Below, in pieces: positions 41,919-50,746 of a stretch of 64,000 bases of DNA. Under the pieces are notes generated by a model. The model was not told the origin of the DNA and did not search any database. It saw only the letters and a list, made by a program, of their open reading frames with translations. The DNA is from Actinophytocola oryzae (GTDB lineage: Bacteria > Actinomycetota > Actinomycetes > Mycobacteriales > Pseudonocardiaceae): the NCBI RefSeq assembly GCF_004364325.1, contig NZ_SOCP01000001.1, positions 186,001-250,000 of the forward strand, read 5' to 3'. Every line of letters begins with the position of its first letter. Position 1 is the first letter of the stretch. The position numbers were made by a program, and so were the translations under genes.

Positions 41919-42713
41919 TCACACCGAGCCGTCCCGGCCGCCACCGTCCAGCTCCGGCGAGCAGAACCCGCCGCCGAGGTAGCGCAGGAACTCCTCGTCG
42001 GCCGCGGGCACCTCGTCGGCGTAGCGTTCCGAGTCGTCCCGCGGGTGGTAACCCAGCTTCTCCGCCTCGGCGAGGCTCCACCAGCGGCGCGTGTTGTCCG
42101 AGACCCCCCACACGACCGTGAACAGCGGCCCAGGGGCGGACAGTGCCGCCTCGACCAGGCGTGCCGCGTCGGCGGGGGAGAGCCACGTCTCGAGCATCCG
42201 CGTGTCGAGGGGTCTGGCGAAGCAGCCGCCGATGCGCAGGCACACCACGTCGAGCCCGTACCGGTCGTGGTAGAGGCTGCCGAGCGCCTCACCGGCCACT
42301 TTGGACACCCCGTAGAACGTGTCCGGCCGGGGGAACAGGTGGTCGGGCGCCTCGTGGCCGTCGCGGGGGTGGAAGCCGACGGTGTGGTTGGTGCTGGCGA
42401 ACACCACACGCGGCACCCCCGCGCGCCTGGCCGCCTCGAGGACCTTGTAGGTGCCGTCGATGTTCGTCGGCAGGATCTGTTCCCACGGGTGCTCCGTCGA
42501 GAGCCCGCCGAGGTGCAGGACCGCGTCGACGTCCGCACACGCCGCCGTCATCGCGTCCAGGTCCGTGACCGACGCGGCCACCAGCTCCGCGCCGTCGCCG
42601 GTGTCCGTGAGCGCCGCGACGTCCAGCAGGCGCAGCACCCGGCCGTCCCGCGCCAGGAGGGGCCGCAACAGCGTGCCGACCCCACCCGCCGCACCGGTGA
42701 TCAGTAGACGCAC
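41919..42713 (-). CDS. NAD-dependent epimerase/uronate dehydrogenase-like SDR
   Basis: 264 residues. Extended-SDR features: RLLITGAAGGVGTLLRPLLA (NAD binding), VLHLGGLSTEHPWEQILPTN, VFASTNHTVGFHP and the catalytic YGVSKVAGEALG (YxxxK). The short length and the HTVGFHP/PDTFYGVSK pattern match uronate dehydrogenases, which oxidise glucuronate or galacturonate to the aldarolactone. This fits a locus with xylan side-chain enzymes and the CE15 esterase further right, but the substrate is inferred. Confidence 0.85.
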   Translation of the reverse strand: MRLLITGAAGGVGTLLRPLLARDGRVLRLLDVAALTDTGDGAELVAASVTDLDAMTAACADVDAVLHLGGLSTEHPWEQILPTNIDGTYKVLEAARRAGVPRVVFASTNHTVGFHPRDGHEAPDHLFPRPDTFYGVSKVAGEALGSLYHDRYGLDVVCLRIGGCFARPLDTRMLETWLSPADAARLVEAALSAPGPLFTVVWGVSDNTRRWWSLAEAEKLGYHPRDDSERYADEVPAADEEFLRYLGGGFCSPELDGGGRDGSV

Positions 42714-42776
42714 CCTCGTCCTCCTCCACGTGCCGCTCCCGGTGTGGCGAACTGTAGGCGCACCACGCGGGAAACC

Positions 42777-43289
42777 TCAGGCGGGCGCCCGGGTCTGGCG
42801 TCGCCTGCGCAGGAGGAGGGCGACGACGAGCCCCACCACGGCGACCGCGACCGGGATGGCCACGAGCGTCGCCGTCGAGAGGCCGCTCGGGGCCGGGGTG
42901 CGCGAGGTGCCGACGGGCGGCAGCTCCTCGGAGGTTATCGAGATCGTCTTCTGCGCCGCGGACGGGCTGGTGGAGGTGACCGTCACCGTCCAGTCGCCGA
43001 GCGGCAGCGGCTTCTCGCTGACGTAGAACGACTGTCCCTCCGACGAGGCCCGCAGCCGCACCGGCCCGATCGTCTTCTTCCCCGACCGGTCGACCGCCGT
43101 GTAGGTCATCACCACCTCGACCGGGACGTAGTGGTGGTCACGCAGGTAGACGGCGGTCACGGTGATGCCCTGGCCGCCGTCGCTGCGCACGTCCAGGTCG
43201 ATCGGCCCGCCGTGGGCCCATGCCGGCGAGGCGCCCAGCAGCACGGTGGCGACCACCGCGACGAGGAGAGTGAGTGCTCTGCGGATCAT
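42777..43289 (-). CDS. secreted/membrane-anchored protein with N-terminal AHGG
   Basis: 170 residues. Signal peptide MIRRALTLLVAVVATVLLGA to about PAWA, so the mature protein starts AHGGPIDLDV, an N-terminal histidine arrangement reminiscent of copper-binding CopC-like domains. A beta-sandwich-like body (VTAVYLRDHHYVPVEVVMTY, PLPLGDWTVTVTSTSPSAAQ), then a linker, one TM helix (TLVAIPVAVAVVGLVVALLL) and a basic tail. Probably co-transcribed with the giant ThuA/dehydrogenase gene, separated from it by a 14-bp stem-loop. Function unknown. Confidence 0.75.
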   Translation of the reverse strand: MIRRALTLLVAVVATVLLGASPAWAHGGPIDLDVRSDGGQGITVTAVYLRDHHYVPVEVVMTYTAVDRSGKKTIGPVRLRASSEGQSFYVSEKPLPLGDWTVTVTSTSPSAAQKTISITSEELPPVGTSRTPAPSGLSTATLVAIPVAVAVVGLVVALLLRRRRQTRAPA

Positions 43290-43307
43290 GGTGAGTCCGT
43301 TCGGGAG

Positions 43308-43341
43308 GGGGTGCCCCCGCCGTGCCGGGCGGGGGCACCCC
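43308..43341 (-). terminator. strong stem-loop between the giant gene and its downstream neighbour
   Basis: 14-bp perfect arms GGGGTGCCCCCGCC and GGCGGGGGCACCCC with a 6-nt loop, 8 nt past the stop at 43349 and 19 nt before the next start at 43289 (leftward). Likely terminator or attenuator. Confidence 0.8.
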
Positions 43342-43348
43342 TGGTGAA

Positions 43349-46300
43349 TCAGGACAGTCGTGCGATCAGGTCGTCGGTGTCACGGGCCAGCGTGTCCCGC
43401 ACCTCCGCGACCTTGACCTTGTTCGGGTCGGTCGCGAGGGTCCGGAACTGGCCCAGCAACTTGACGACCTTCGTGTCGTTGCCGTTCGCCTCGGCCTTGC
43501 GGACCTTGGTCAGCTGGTCCTGCAACGACTTCTGGGTCGCCTGGTTGATCCAGCCGACCGCCTTGAAGCGGTCCACCAGGTTCACCATGTCCCGGGTGGA
43601 CGCGCTGACCCCGAACGTGACCGTCTGGTTCGTCCGGTTGCCCGCGTTGTCCACCGCGGTGACCGTCAGCGAGTGCGTGCCGAGCGACGACGTGTACAGC
43701 GGCAGCAGCGTGCCGGTGGCGAAGTTCGCGCCGTCCAGCTTGCCGGTCAGCGTCCTGACCCCGGACGTCGAGTCCACGGCCTGCCAGCTGATCCGCAGGT
43801 CCTGGCTGTCGCCGTAGACCTGCCTGTCCGAGATACCCGAGATCAGGACCGTCGGCTTGGTGCCGTCGATCTTGACGGTGGCCGCCTTCTCCGTCTCCAC
43901 GTTGCCGGCCTTGTCCGTCGACCGGTACGCCACCGTGTGCGTCCCGTCGCCGGTCACGTCCACGGCCTGCGTATAGGGCGCCCAGGCGCCACCGTCGAGC
44001 GAGTACTCGGTGCCGGCCACGCCGGACGTCGCGTCCGTCGCCGCCAGGGTCACCGGGATCGCGCCCGCGTGCCACCCGTTGTCGTTGCCCGGGGCGAACT
44101 GCGCGGTGGTGAGCGGCGCCGTGGCGTCCACGGAGACCGTCAGCGACTTCGCCTCCTCCACGTTGCCCGCCTCGTCCACCGACCGGAACCGGACCTGGTG
44201 CGCGGCGTCGCCACTCACCGGGAACGGTGCCGTGTAGGCGGTCCAGGCGCCGCCATCCACTGTGTACTCGGTGCGGTCGACGCCGCTCTCCTCGTCCACA
44301 CCGGCCAGCGTCACCGTCACCGGACCCGTGTACCAGCCGCTCGCACCCGGGTTCGCCGGGTCCGTGGTCGCGCTGGTCACCGGTGCCGTCTCGTCCGGCT
44401 GCTCCGTCGTCCAGGACGCGTGGAAGTAGTCGAACTTGGCGGTCGCCGACGCCGTCTGGTTGACCCCGAAGGCGAACAACCCGACCTTGGCGTTGCCGAC
44501 CGCCGAGTTGGTGACGGCCTCACCGACCTCGGTCCAGGTGACCCCGTCCGCGGAGTAGAACCCGTGGTAGGTGGTCCCGGACTTGGTGAGCCGGAGGTAC
44601 CAGACGCCCTGTGTGAGGTTGTTGGCCGTCGGCTGCGGGTTCTGTACCGCGTCCCCGACCTCGCTGCGCAGCTCGATCCGCTTCGTCGTCGCACTGTCGG
44701 CGACGAAGTCGAGCTTCACGTAGTTCGCGTCGTCGGTGTACGCGATCAGGCCGCCCTGGTGGTAGGCCTGGTTGAACGCGCTGCCGTCCACCTTCGTCTC
44801 CACCGTCCAGTCCCCGGCCGGCGGGGTCTGCAGGGTGAAGTTCTTCGGGCCGGAGTTGTCCGTCCCGTAGATGTCACCGGTGCTGGTGTCGATCTCCAGG
44901 TTGCCACCGGTCACCCGGGTGGCCGAGGCGTCCGGCCGCACGACCGTCGTCCACCGGCAACCGTCCACACTGGACCCGTCGAACTCGTCGTCCGGGTCCG
45001 TCGGACCCGTCGCCGAGTCGTCCGGCGTCAGCTGGAACCAGTCGAACGCCGCGTCGACCACCGGGCGAGCGCCCGTGCCCGAGAGCGAGACCAGGCCGAT
45101 GCGCGGGTTCGCGATCCCCGCGATCAGCTTGTCCGTCTGCGGCATGTTCGTCCACGACAACCCGTCCGCCGAGTACGACGCGGTGAGGCGGGTGCCGTCA
45201 CTGGAGAGTCGCACGTACGCGGTGTCCGGGTAGGCCGCGCCGAGGTTCGCCGTGTTGGAGTCGGCCACCTCGTTCGGCTGACCGGCCTCCTCGCGGATGT
45301 ACTGGAAGATCCGCGCCCCGGCGTCCGCCGTGCCACGGCCCTGCAGCACCATCTTGGCGTAGTTGTCGTCGTCCCCGTAGAGGATCAGACCGGCCTGCTG
45401 GTAGGCGTCCCTGGCCGTCAGCGACACCTTCGTCGTGGCCTGCCACGCACCACCGGGTGCGGGCTGGAGAACCAGGTTCGGCGTGGGCTGGCTGTTGTCC
45501 GTGCCGTAGATGTCGGTGTTGGTCGTCGGGATGTGCAGCCCGCCGTCCCGCACCACGAGGTCCTGGTTCTGCCGGACCACCTGCCACCGGCCCGCGTCGA
45601 GTGACGTCCCGAGGAAGTCGTCCGACCTGCCCGAGAGACACGTGACGCTCGGGCTGTCGACCACGACCCCGACGTGCTGGGTCGTCGCCGCGCCACGCGT
45701 GTCGGTGACCGTCACCGTCGCGTCGTAGCTGCCCGGGGCGGTGTAGGTGTACGACGCGTCCGGCGTGTTCGCCGTCGCGCCCGCCACACCGAAGTTCCAC
45801 TGGTACGTCAGGGGGTTGTCGCCCTCGGCGTCCGTGGCCTCGGAGTGGAAGTCCACCGTCAGCGGGGCGGTGCCTCGGGTCGGGGTACCCGACGCGGTGA
45901 CCTCCGGGCGCTGGTTGTCTGTGACACCCTTGCCGTTGAAGTCGACCCAGTTGACGTTGAACATGCCGCCGGTGTTGGTGCTGCCCTCCGGCCTGCGTGC
46001 CACGAAGTACAGCCCCGCGGTGCCGGTCGGTGGGTTCTCCAGCTGCAGCGTCACGTCGGTGTAGGTCTGCCAGTCACCCGTGACCGGCACGTTCACCCTG
46101 CCGACCAGCGTGCCGTCGGCCGCACCGGAGTGCACCTCGATGACACCGCCACCGCCGTTGGACGCGACCCGGAACCCGATCGAGTCGATCTGGGACAGGT
46201 TCGCGGGGTCGAACGACCACCAGTCGCCGTCCTCGATGAACCCGATGTCCCGGAACCCGCCAGCGGTGTCGGACGCGGTCTCCACCGTGACACCGGGGTC

Positions 46301-49099
46301 ACCGGTGCCCGCGCCGTCGGCCACGCGGCCGGTGGCGGTGAAGAACTCGGCCTGCTTGTGCTTGGGTTGCAGGATCGCCTGCGCCCGGCCGGTCAACGGC
46401 GATGCGCCACCGGCGCCACCCTTGTCCGTGTAGCTGGCCTCGAACACCGCGAACACGTTGTCACCCTCGGAGTGCCCGGAGGACAACGTGGTCTGCACGG
46501 TCCCGTCACAACCGGTGTACTGGTCGAGCGGGTGGCCGTGCGTGTCGTGACCCAGGATCGACTGCAGCTGCACGTCGTCGCAGTCGACTGTGCCGTCTTC
46601 CGGGTCGGTGACCGTGATCGTGAACTTCACCTGGTCACCCCAGTCGAAGAACCCGCCGTTGGGCGGCAGGTTCAACCGTACTGTCGGTGCGGTGTTGCCG
46701 ACGACGACAGGCACGTTCGCGGTGGCCGTTCGCCCGTCGGCGTCGGTCACCGTCAGCGTGGCGCTGAAGTTCCCGTTGGCCGTGTAGGTGAACGACGGGT
46801 TCGCCTCGGTCGAGTCGACGGTCCCGTCGCTGGTGAAGTCCCAGGCGTACGTGACCGGCGTGCCGTCCGGGTCGAGCGAGCCGTCACTGGAGAAGTTCAC
46901 CGTCAGGGGAGCGACGCCGGACGTCTTGTCCGCCTTGGCCCGCGCGATCGGCGCCCTGTTGCCCTGCACGTAGTCGATGCGGTAGACGCCGGAGTCGGTG
47001 TTGTCGCCACCGAAGCCGGAGCCCCACTCGATCAGGTACAGCGCGCCGTCCGGACCGAACTTCATGTCCATCGGCTTCAGGAAGCTGAACGTCGGGAACA
47101 TCCGGTTGATGTCCACGAGCTTGCTGCCGTCCTCGTCGAGCTGGAACGAGAACAGGTTGTTCTGGTTCCACTCGCCGAAGATCGCCTTGCCGTCCCAGTA
47201 GGCGGGCCACTTCCGGTCCGACGCCAGGTTCTCGTCGTACCGGTAGACCGGACCGGCCATGGGTGCGCCGCCGCCACCGATCTCCGGGAACAGCGGGTTG
47301 GCGTTGTAGTGGTAGTCGACCGTGGCCGGGATCGCCGGTGGCAGCTCGGTGAGCCCGGTGTTGTTGGGCGAGTTGTTCACCGGGTGCGCGCAGTCGAACT
47401 TCGCACCCGAGGTGGCGGTGGCGAAGTCGTAGTCGTTGTACGCGGCGTTGTTGCCGATGCAGTACGGCCAGCCGTAGAAGCCCGGCCGGTTGAGGATGTC
47501 CCACTCGACCGTGTTCTCCGGCCCCCGGTTCGGGTTCGCGGTGCCCGCGTCCGGCCCGTAGTTGCCGACCATGATCTTGTGGGTCTGCGGGTCGACACCG
47601 ATCCGGAACGGGTTGCGGAAGCCCATCGCGTAGATCTCGGGACGGGTCTTCTCCGTGCCGGGTGCGAAGAGGTTGCCCTCCGGGATGGAGTAGGTGCCGT
47701 CGTCCTCCGGGTGGATCCGCAGCACCTTGCCGCGCAGGTCGTTGGTGTTGGCCGCGGACTTCTGCGCGTCCCAGTCGGAACGGCCGGCACGCTCGTCGAT
47801 CGGGGCGTAACCGTCCGAGTCGAACGGGTTGGTGTTGTCGCCGTTGGCGAGCCACAGGTCGCCGGTGCCGGGGTCGAAGACCATGCCCCCGCCGTGGTGG
47901 CAGCACTGCGACCGCTGGACCGGGACCTTCATGACGACCTTCTCACTCGCCAGGTCCAGCGTGGAGTCGGTGTTCACGGTGAACCGGGACAGCTGGTCGA
48001 CCGACTCGGCGGTGTTCGGCGAGTAGTACAGGTAGATCCACTTGTTCGTGGCGAAGTCGGGGTCGAGCGCCATGCCGAGCAGGCCGCTCTCGTTCGCGGT
48101 GAACACGTCCATGTGTGCCGAGGTGGCGACAGAACCGCCTGGCTGCACGACCTTCACGTCACCGAGCCGGTCGATGTAGAACACCCGGCCGTCGCTCGCG
48201 ATGTCCAGCATCATCGGGTTCGACGTGTTGTCGTCGAGCGTGACCTTCTCGAAGCTCGTGTCCTGCGACGCCGAGCAGTCCGCGGGCACCACGCCCGCCG
48301 CGGTCTGGATGCCGCCGAGCAGCAGGTGCAGGAAGTTCGGCTCGACGTAGCTGTCCTTGGTGTGGCCGAGGCCGGTGTACCAGGACCGGCCGCCGTCGTA
48401 GTCCTGGCACCAGGTGTTCGGGTGGTCGAAGCCCATCGAGCCGCCCGTGTAGGTCTTCTCGTCCAGTGAGGTCAGGACGTGGACCTTGCCGCGCGGGTTC
48501 GTCTGGTAGTCGTACCACTCGTCGGTGCGTGACCAGGTGGTCGGCAGGCCCTCGGTCGAGGGGTGCGCCGGGTCTTCCACCTTGACGGTCGCCTGCTGCT
48601 CCGCCGGGTGCTGCTTGAAGTAGGCGCCGACCAGGCCGCCGTACCACTCCCAGTTGTAGCCGGAGTCAGCCGCCGCGTGCACGCCCGCGTACCCGCCGCC
48701 GTGCTGGATGTAGCGCTGGAACGCGTCCTTCTCCTCCTGCGTGCCCAGCGGGTCGCCCGTGGTGGACATGAAGATCACGACGTTGTACTGCGCGAGGTTC
48801 GCGTCGGTGAACAGCGACGAGTCCTCGGTGGTGTCGACCGTGAAGTTGTGCTCCTGGCCCAGCTTCTGGACCGCGGCGATACCGTCGGGGATCGAGTCGT
48901 GACGGAAGCCGGTTGTCTTGGAGAACACGAGTGCCTTGAAGGCCGGATCGGCCTCCTGCGCCGCGGCCGTCGGGGCCACTGACGCCATACTCGCGGTGAC
49001 CGCGGCGGCGACGAGAGTCGCCGCCAACGGTCTGCCGAGTCGAGCGAAACGACGTAACCGCGGCTTGACAGCCGCGGACGCCCTGCTCGTCAGGGACAT
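43349..49099 (-). CDS. 1916-residue secreted ThuA / PQQ-type sugar dehydrogenase multidomain protein
   Basis: Signal peptide about 1-47. ThuA domain about 55-265 (ALVFSKTTGFRHDSIPDGIA, GGGYAGVHAAADSGYNWEWY). Six-bladed PQQ-dependent glucose/sorbosone-dehydrogenase-like propeller about 285-700 (GLLGMALDPDFATNKWIYLY, QCCHHGGGMVFDPGTGDLWL, MGFRNPFRIGVDPQT, LIEWGSGFGGDNTDSG). PKD about 710-790; another Ig-like region; CBM6-like about 905-1030 (FIEDGDWWSFDPANLSQIDS); second PKD about 1045-1130; two DUF1349-like lectin folds (DDFLGTSLDAGRWQVVRQNQ; DDEFDGSSVDGCRWTTVVRP); two OmpL47-type repeats (GWYTGPVTVTLAGVDEESGV; GWHAGAIPVTLAATDATSGV); a FIVAR-like helical end. Start ATG 49099 has GGGAGG. Probably oxidises sugars on polysaccharide. 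Confidence 0.9.
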   Translation of the reverse strand: MSLTSRASAAVKPRLRRFARLGRPLAATLVAAAVTASMASVAPTAAAQEADPAFKALVFSKTTGFRHDSIPDGIAAVQKLGQEHNFTVDTTEDSSLFTDANLAQYNVVIFMSTTGDPLGTQEEKDAFQRYIQHGGGYAGVHAAADSGYNWEWYGGLVGAYFKQHPAEQQATVKVEDPAHPSTEGLPTTWSRTDEWYDYQTNPRGKVHVLTSLDEKTYTGGSMGFDHPNTWCQDYDGGRSWYTGLGHTKDSYVEPNFLHLLLGGIQTAAGVVPADCSASQDTSFEKVTLDDNTSNPMMLDIASDGRVFYIDRLGDVKVVQPGGSVATSAHMDVFTANESGLLGMALDPDFATNKWIYLYYSPNTAESVDQLSRFTVNTDSTLDLASEKVVMKVPVQRSQCCHHGGGMVFDPGTGDLWLANGDNTNPFDSDGYAPIDERAGRSDWDAQKSAANTNDLRGKVLRIHPEDDGTYSIPEGNLFAPGTEKTRPEIYAMGFRNPFRIGVDPQTHKIMVGNYGPDAGTANPNRGPENTVEWDILNRPGFYGWPYCIGNNAAYNDYDFATATSGAKFDCAHPVNNSPNNTGLTELPPAIPATVDYHYNANPLFPEIGGGGAPMAGPVYRYDENLASDRKWPAYWDGKAIFGEWNQNNLFSFQLDEDGSKLVDINRMFPTFSFLKPMDMKFGPDGALYLIEWGSGFGGDNTDSGVYRIDYVQGNRAPIARAKADKTSGVAPLTVNFSSDGSLDPDGTPVTYAWDFTSDGTVDSTEANPSFTYTANGNFSATLTVTDADGRTATANVPVVVGNTAPTVRLNLPPNGGFFDWGDQVKFTITVTDPEDGTVDCDDVQLQSILGHDTHGHPLDQYTGCDGTVQTTLSSGHSEGDNVFAVFEASYTDKGGAGGASPLTGRAQAILQPKHKQAEFFTATGRVADGAGTGDPGVTVETASDTAGGFRDIGFIEDGDWWSFDPANLSQIDSIGFRVASNGGGGVIEVHSGAADGTLVGRVNVPVTGDWQTYTDVTLQLENPPTGTAGLYFVARRPEGSTNTGGMFNVNWVDFNGKGVTDNQRPEVTASGTPTRGTAPLTVDFHSEATDAEGDNPLTYQWNFGVAGATANTPDASYTYTAPGSYDATVTVTDTRGAATTQHVGVVVDSPSVTCLSGRSDDFLGTSLDAGRWQVVRQNQDLVVRDGGLHIPTTNTDIYGTDNSQPTPNLVLQPAPGGAWQATTKVSLTARDAYQQAGLILYGDDDNYAKMVLQGRGTADAGARIFQYIREEAGQPNEVADSNTANLGAAYPDTAYVRLSSDGTRLTASYSADGLSWTNMPQTDKLIAGIANPRIGLVSLSGTGARPVVDAAFDWFQLTPDDSATGPTDPDDEFDGSSVDGCRWTTVVRPDASATRVTGGNLEIDTSTGDIYGTDNSGPKNFTLQTPPAGDWTVETKVDGSAFNQAYHQGGLIAYTDDANYVKLDFVADSATTKRIELRSEVGDAVQNPQPTANNLTQGVWYLRLTKSGTTYHGFYSADGVTWTEVGEAVTNSAVGNAKVGLFAFGVNQTASATAKFDYFHASWTTEQPDETAPVTSATTDPANPGASGWYTGPVTVTLAGVDEESGVDRTEYTVDGGAWTAYTAPFPVSGDAAHQVRFRSVDEAGNVEEAKSLTVSVDATAPLTTAQFAPGNDNGWHAGAIPVTLAATDATSGVAGTEYSLDGGAWAPYTQAVDVTGDGTHTVAYRSTDKAGNVETEKAATVKIDGTKPTVLISGISDRQVYGDSQDLRISWQAVDSTSGVRTLTGKLDGANFATGTLLPLYTSSLGTHSLTVTAVDNAGNRTNQTVTFGVSASTRDMVNLVDRFKAVGWINQATQKSLQDQLTKVRKAEANGNDTKVVKLLGQFRTLATDPNKVKVAEVRDTLARDTDDLIARLS

Positions 49100-49211
49100 C
49101 TACTAACCTCCCAAGGGGTGCCCGGGAATACGGGCGGGGTGTGACGTGGCGTTGCTTCCCCTGAACAGGTGGGGATTCGTTGTCCCTCCTTTTCGCGTCC
49201 GTGGTGCACCT

Positions 49212-49249
49212 GCCGTGGTGCGGGGCGCTGCCACGCTCCGCACCACGGC
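49212..49249 (-). terminator. stem-loop after the ROK gene
   Basis: 12-bp perfect arms GCCGTGGTGCGG and CCGCACCACGGC with a 14-nt loop, 6 nt past the ROK stop (leftward). It separates ROK transcription from the giant gene, whose promoter must lie in the remaining 110 bp. Confidence 0.75.
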
Positions 49250-49254
49250 CCGTC

Positions 49255-50520
49255 TCATCTGGTGGGATGTCGCAGCGGGGCCAGCGTCGGGTCGTCGAGC
49301 ACGGCCTCCAGGGCGACGTGCGCGCCACCGCGTGCGGCGGCCGTGAAGCCGAGGGTGGACAGGACGACCTCGCAGGCCTCCGGCGCCATCACGCGGGCCC
49401 GCAGCTCGGCGAGCATCGGCGCCAGCAGGTAGCCGCCCAGGCTCGCGAAGTAACCCCCGAGCACCAGGACGCGGGGGTTGAACACGTTGAGCAGGATGGA
49501 GGCGCCGAGGCCGAGCGCCTCGCCGACCAGCTTCAGCGCGTCGAGGGTGCGCGGCTCGCCTTCGTCGGCACGGTCCCGCACGACGGCCAGGCGCTGCTCG
49601 AGGTCCAGTGACGGGTCGCGCACCGGGTCGTCCGGCGTCGCGGCCATCCGCAGCAGCGCGGCGAGGCCGACCATGGTCTCCCAGCAACCGCGCCGCCCGC
49701 AGCCGCACAGGTCGCCGCCGGGGTTGAGCGGCATGTGCCCGATCTCGCCGGAGAACCCCTCCGCGCCACGCAGGAGCTGCCCGTCGACCATGACCCCGCC
49801 GCCGACGCCCGTCTCGCCGGTGAGGTAGACGAGGTGGGCGGTGCCCGCGCGGCAGCCCATGGCGAACTCGCCGAGCGCGGCCAGGTTGGCGTCGTTCTCG
49901 ACCCGGATGGCGAACCCCGGCCGCCCGAGGCGGTGCCGCAGCCCGTCGACGGCGTTCACCTGCGTCCAGTGCAGGTTCGGGGCGAACGCGACCACGCCGT
50001 CCTCCCGCTCGACCAGCGCGGGGATGGCGAGCGTCATGCCGACCGCCATGATGTCCCGTTTGTCGCATACCGCGAGTGCCATGATCGAAAGCTCGGTGAC
50101 GGCGTCGAGCACGGCCTCCGGGGGGAGCGCCTGCACGTCGAGGGCCACGCGGTGCTCGAAGACCGGTGTGTTGGAGAGGTCCAGGACGATCGCGGTCACG
50201 TAGTCGACGTTGATCTCCACGCCGATGCCGCCGATGGTGCGCCCGTCCAGCTCGACGGTCTGCCCCGGCCGACCGACCGAGCCCTCCCGCTGGACGTCGC
50301 CCTCGCGGACCAGACCGCGGTCGATCAGCTCACTGACCAGGCTGGACACCGTGCCGCGGTTGAGCCCCGTCTCGACGGCGACCGTGGCACGACTGCGCGG
50401 GCCCGCGTCCCGCAGGTGCCGCAGCACCAGCGCGAGGTTGTTCCTGCGCACCAGCGCCAGATCGGCAGGCTGCCGCCCGTCCGGCCGTCGCACTGGTCGA
50501 GCCGCGTCCACCAAGGCCAC
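49255..50520 (-). CDS. ROK-family sugar-responsive repressor
   Basis: 421 residues. N-terminal winged HTH about 20-80 (ALVLRHLRDAGPRSRATVAV, ETGLNRGTVSSLVSELIDRG). ROK domain with GIGVEINVDYVTAIVLDLSN, VENDANLAALGEFAMGC, TGETGVGGGVMVDGQLLRGA and the zinc signature GEIGHMPLNPGGDLCGCGRR followed by GCWE (His, three Cys). Binds a sugar or sugar phosphate and releases DNA. A near-perfect inverted repeat 14 bp upstream of its start is the likely autoregulatory operator. Probably controls the giant dehydrogenase and the glycosidase-like gene on either side. Confidence 0.93.
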   Translation of the reverse strand: MALVDAARPVRRPDGRQPADLALVRRNNLALVLRHLRDAGPRSRATVAVETGLNRGTVSSLVSELIDRGLVREGDVQREGSVGRPGQTVELDGRTIGGIGVEINVDYVTAIVLDLSNTPVFEHRVALDVQALPPEAVLDAVTELSIMALAVCDKRDIMAVGMTLAIPALVEREDGVVAFAPNLHWTQVNAVDGLRHRLGRPGFAIRVENDANLAALGEFAMGCRAGTAHLVYLTGETGVGGGVMVDGQLLRGAEGFSGEIGHMPLNPGGDLCGCGRRGCWETMVGLAALLRMAATPDDPVRDPSLDLEQRLAVVRDRADEGEPRTLDALKLVGEALGLGASILLNVFNPRVLVLGGYFASLGGYLLAPMLAELRARVMAPEACEVVLSTLGFTAAARGGAHVALEAVLDDPTLAPLRHPTR

Positions 50521-50533
50521 ACCGCCCTGCCGA

Positions 50534-50560
50534 TAATTTGTCCGTTAGCCGGACAAATTA
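50534..50560. promoter_or_regulatory. ROK operator-type inverted repeat
   Basis: TAATTTGTCCG-TTAGC-CGGACAAATTA, perfect 11-bp arms, 5-bp centre. The ATTTG...CAAAT form is that of NagC/XylR-class ROK operators. It lies 14-40 bp before the ROK start. Confidence 0.8.
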
Positions 50561-50591
50561 AGACGGCGTGAAGAGGCGGTCAAGGGTTAAT

Positions 50592-50602
50592 CGAAAGTTT
50601 CG
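50592..50602. promoter_or_regulatory. CGAAAGTTTCG palindrome
   Basis: Perfect palindrome CGAAA-G-TTTCG (other strand CGAAACTTTCG), a motif associated with LacI-type control of xylanase genes in actinomycetes. It lies in the 226-bp gap 50521-50746, which otherwise holds the ROK operator and a weak hairpin (50682-50720). Confidence 0.5.
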
Positions 50603-50746
50603 TCGAGGTAACCCGACAAGCCGCCGCCGAGTGGACAAACCGCAGGTAAGGCACTGGGCCGAACGGCCGTACTATGGCTGTCCCCGATGGCCCAATGGTC
50701 AAGAGAGTGCATTCTCGGGGAAACCGCCGACCTATGGCGTCAGAGG

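Noticed and set aside
43322..48469. Very long rightward open frames (about 760 and 930 codons) opposite the giant ThuA/dehydrogenase gene
   Set aside because: Composition is Arg/Val/Gly/His-rich without domains, as expected for antisense frames of GC-rich DNA; the leftward frame has clear domains throughout.
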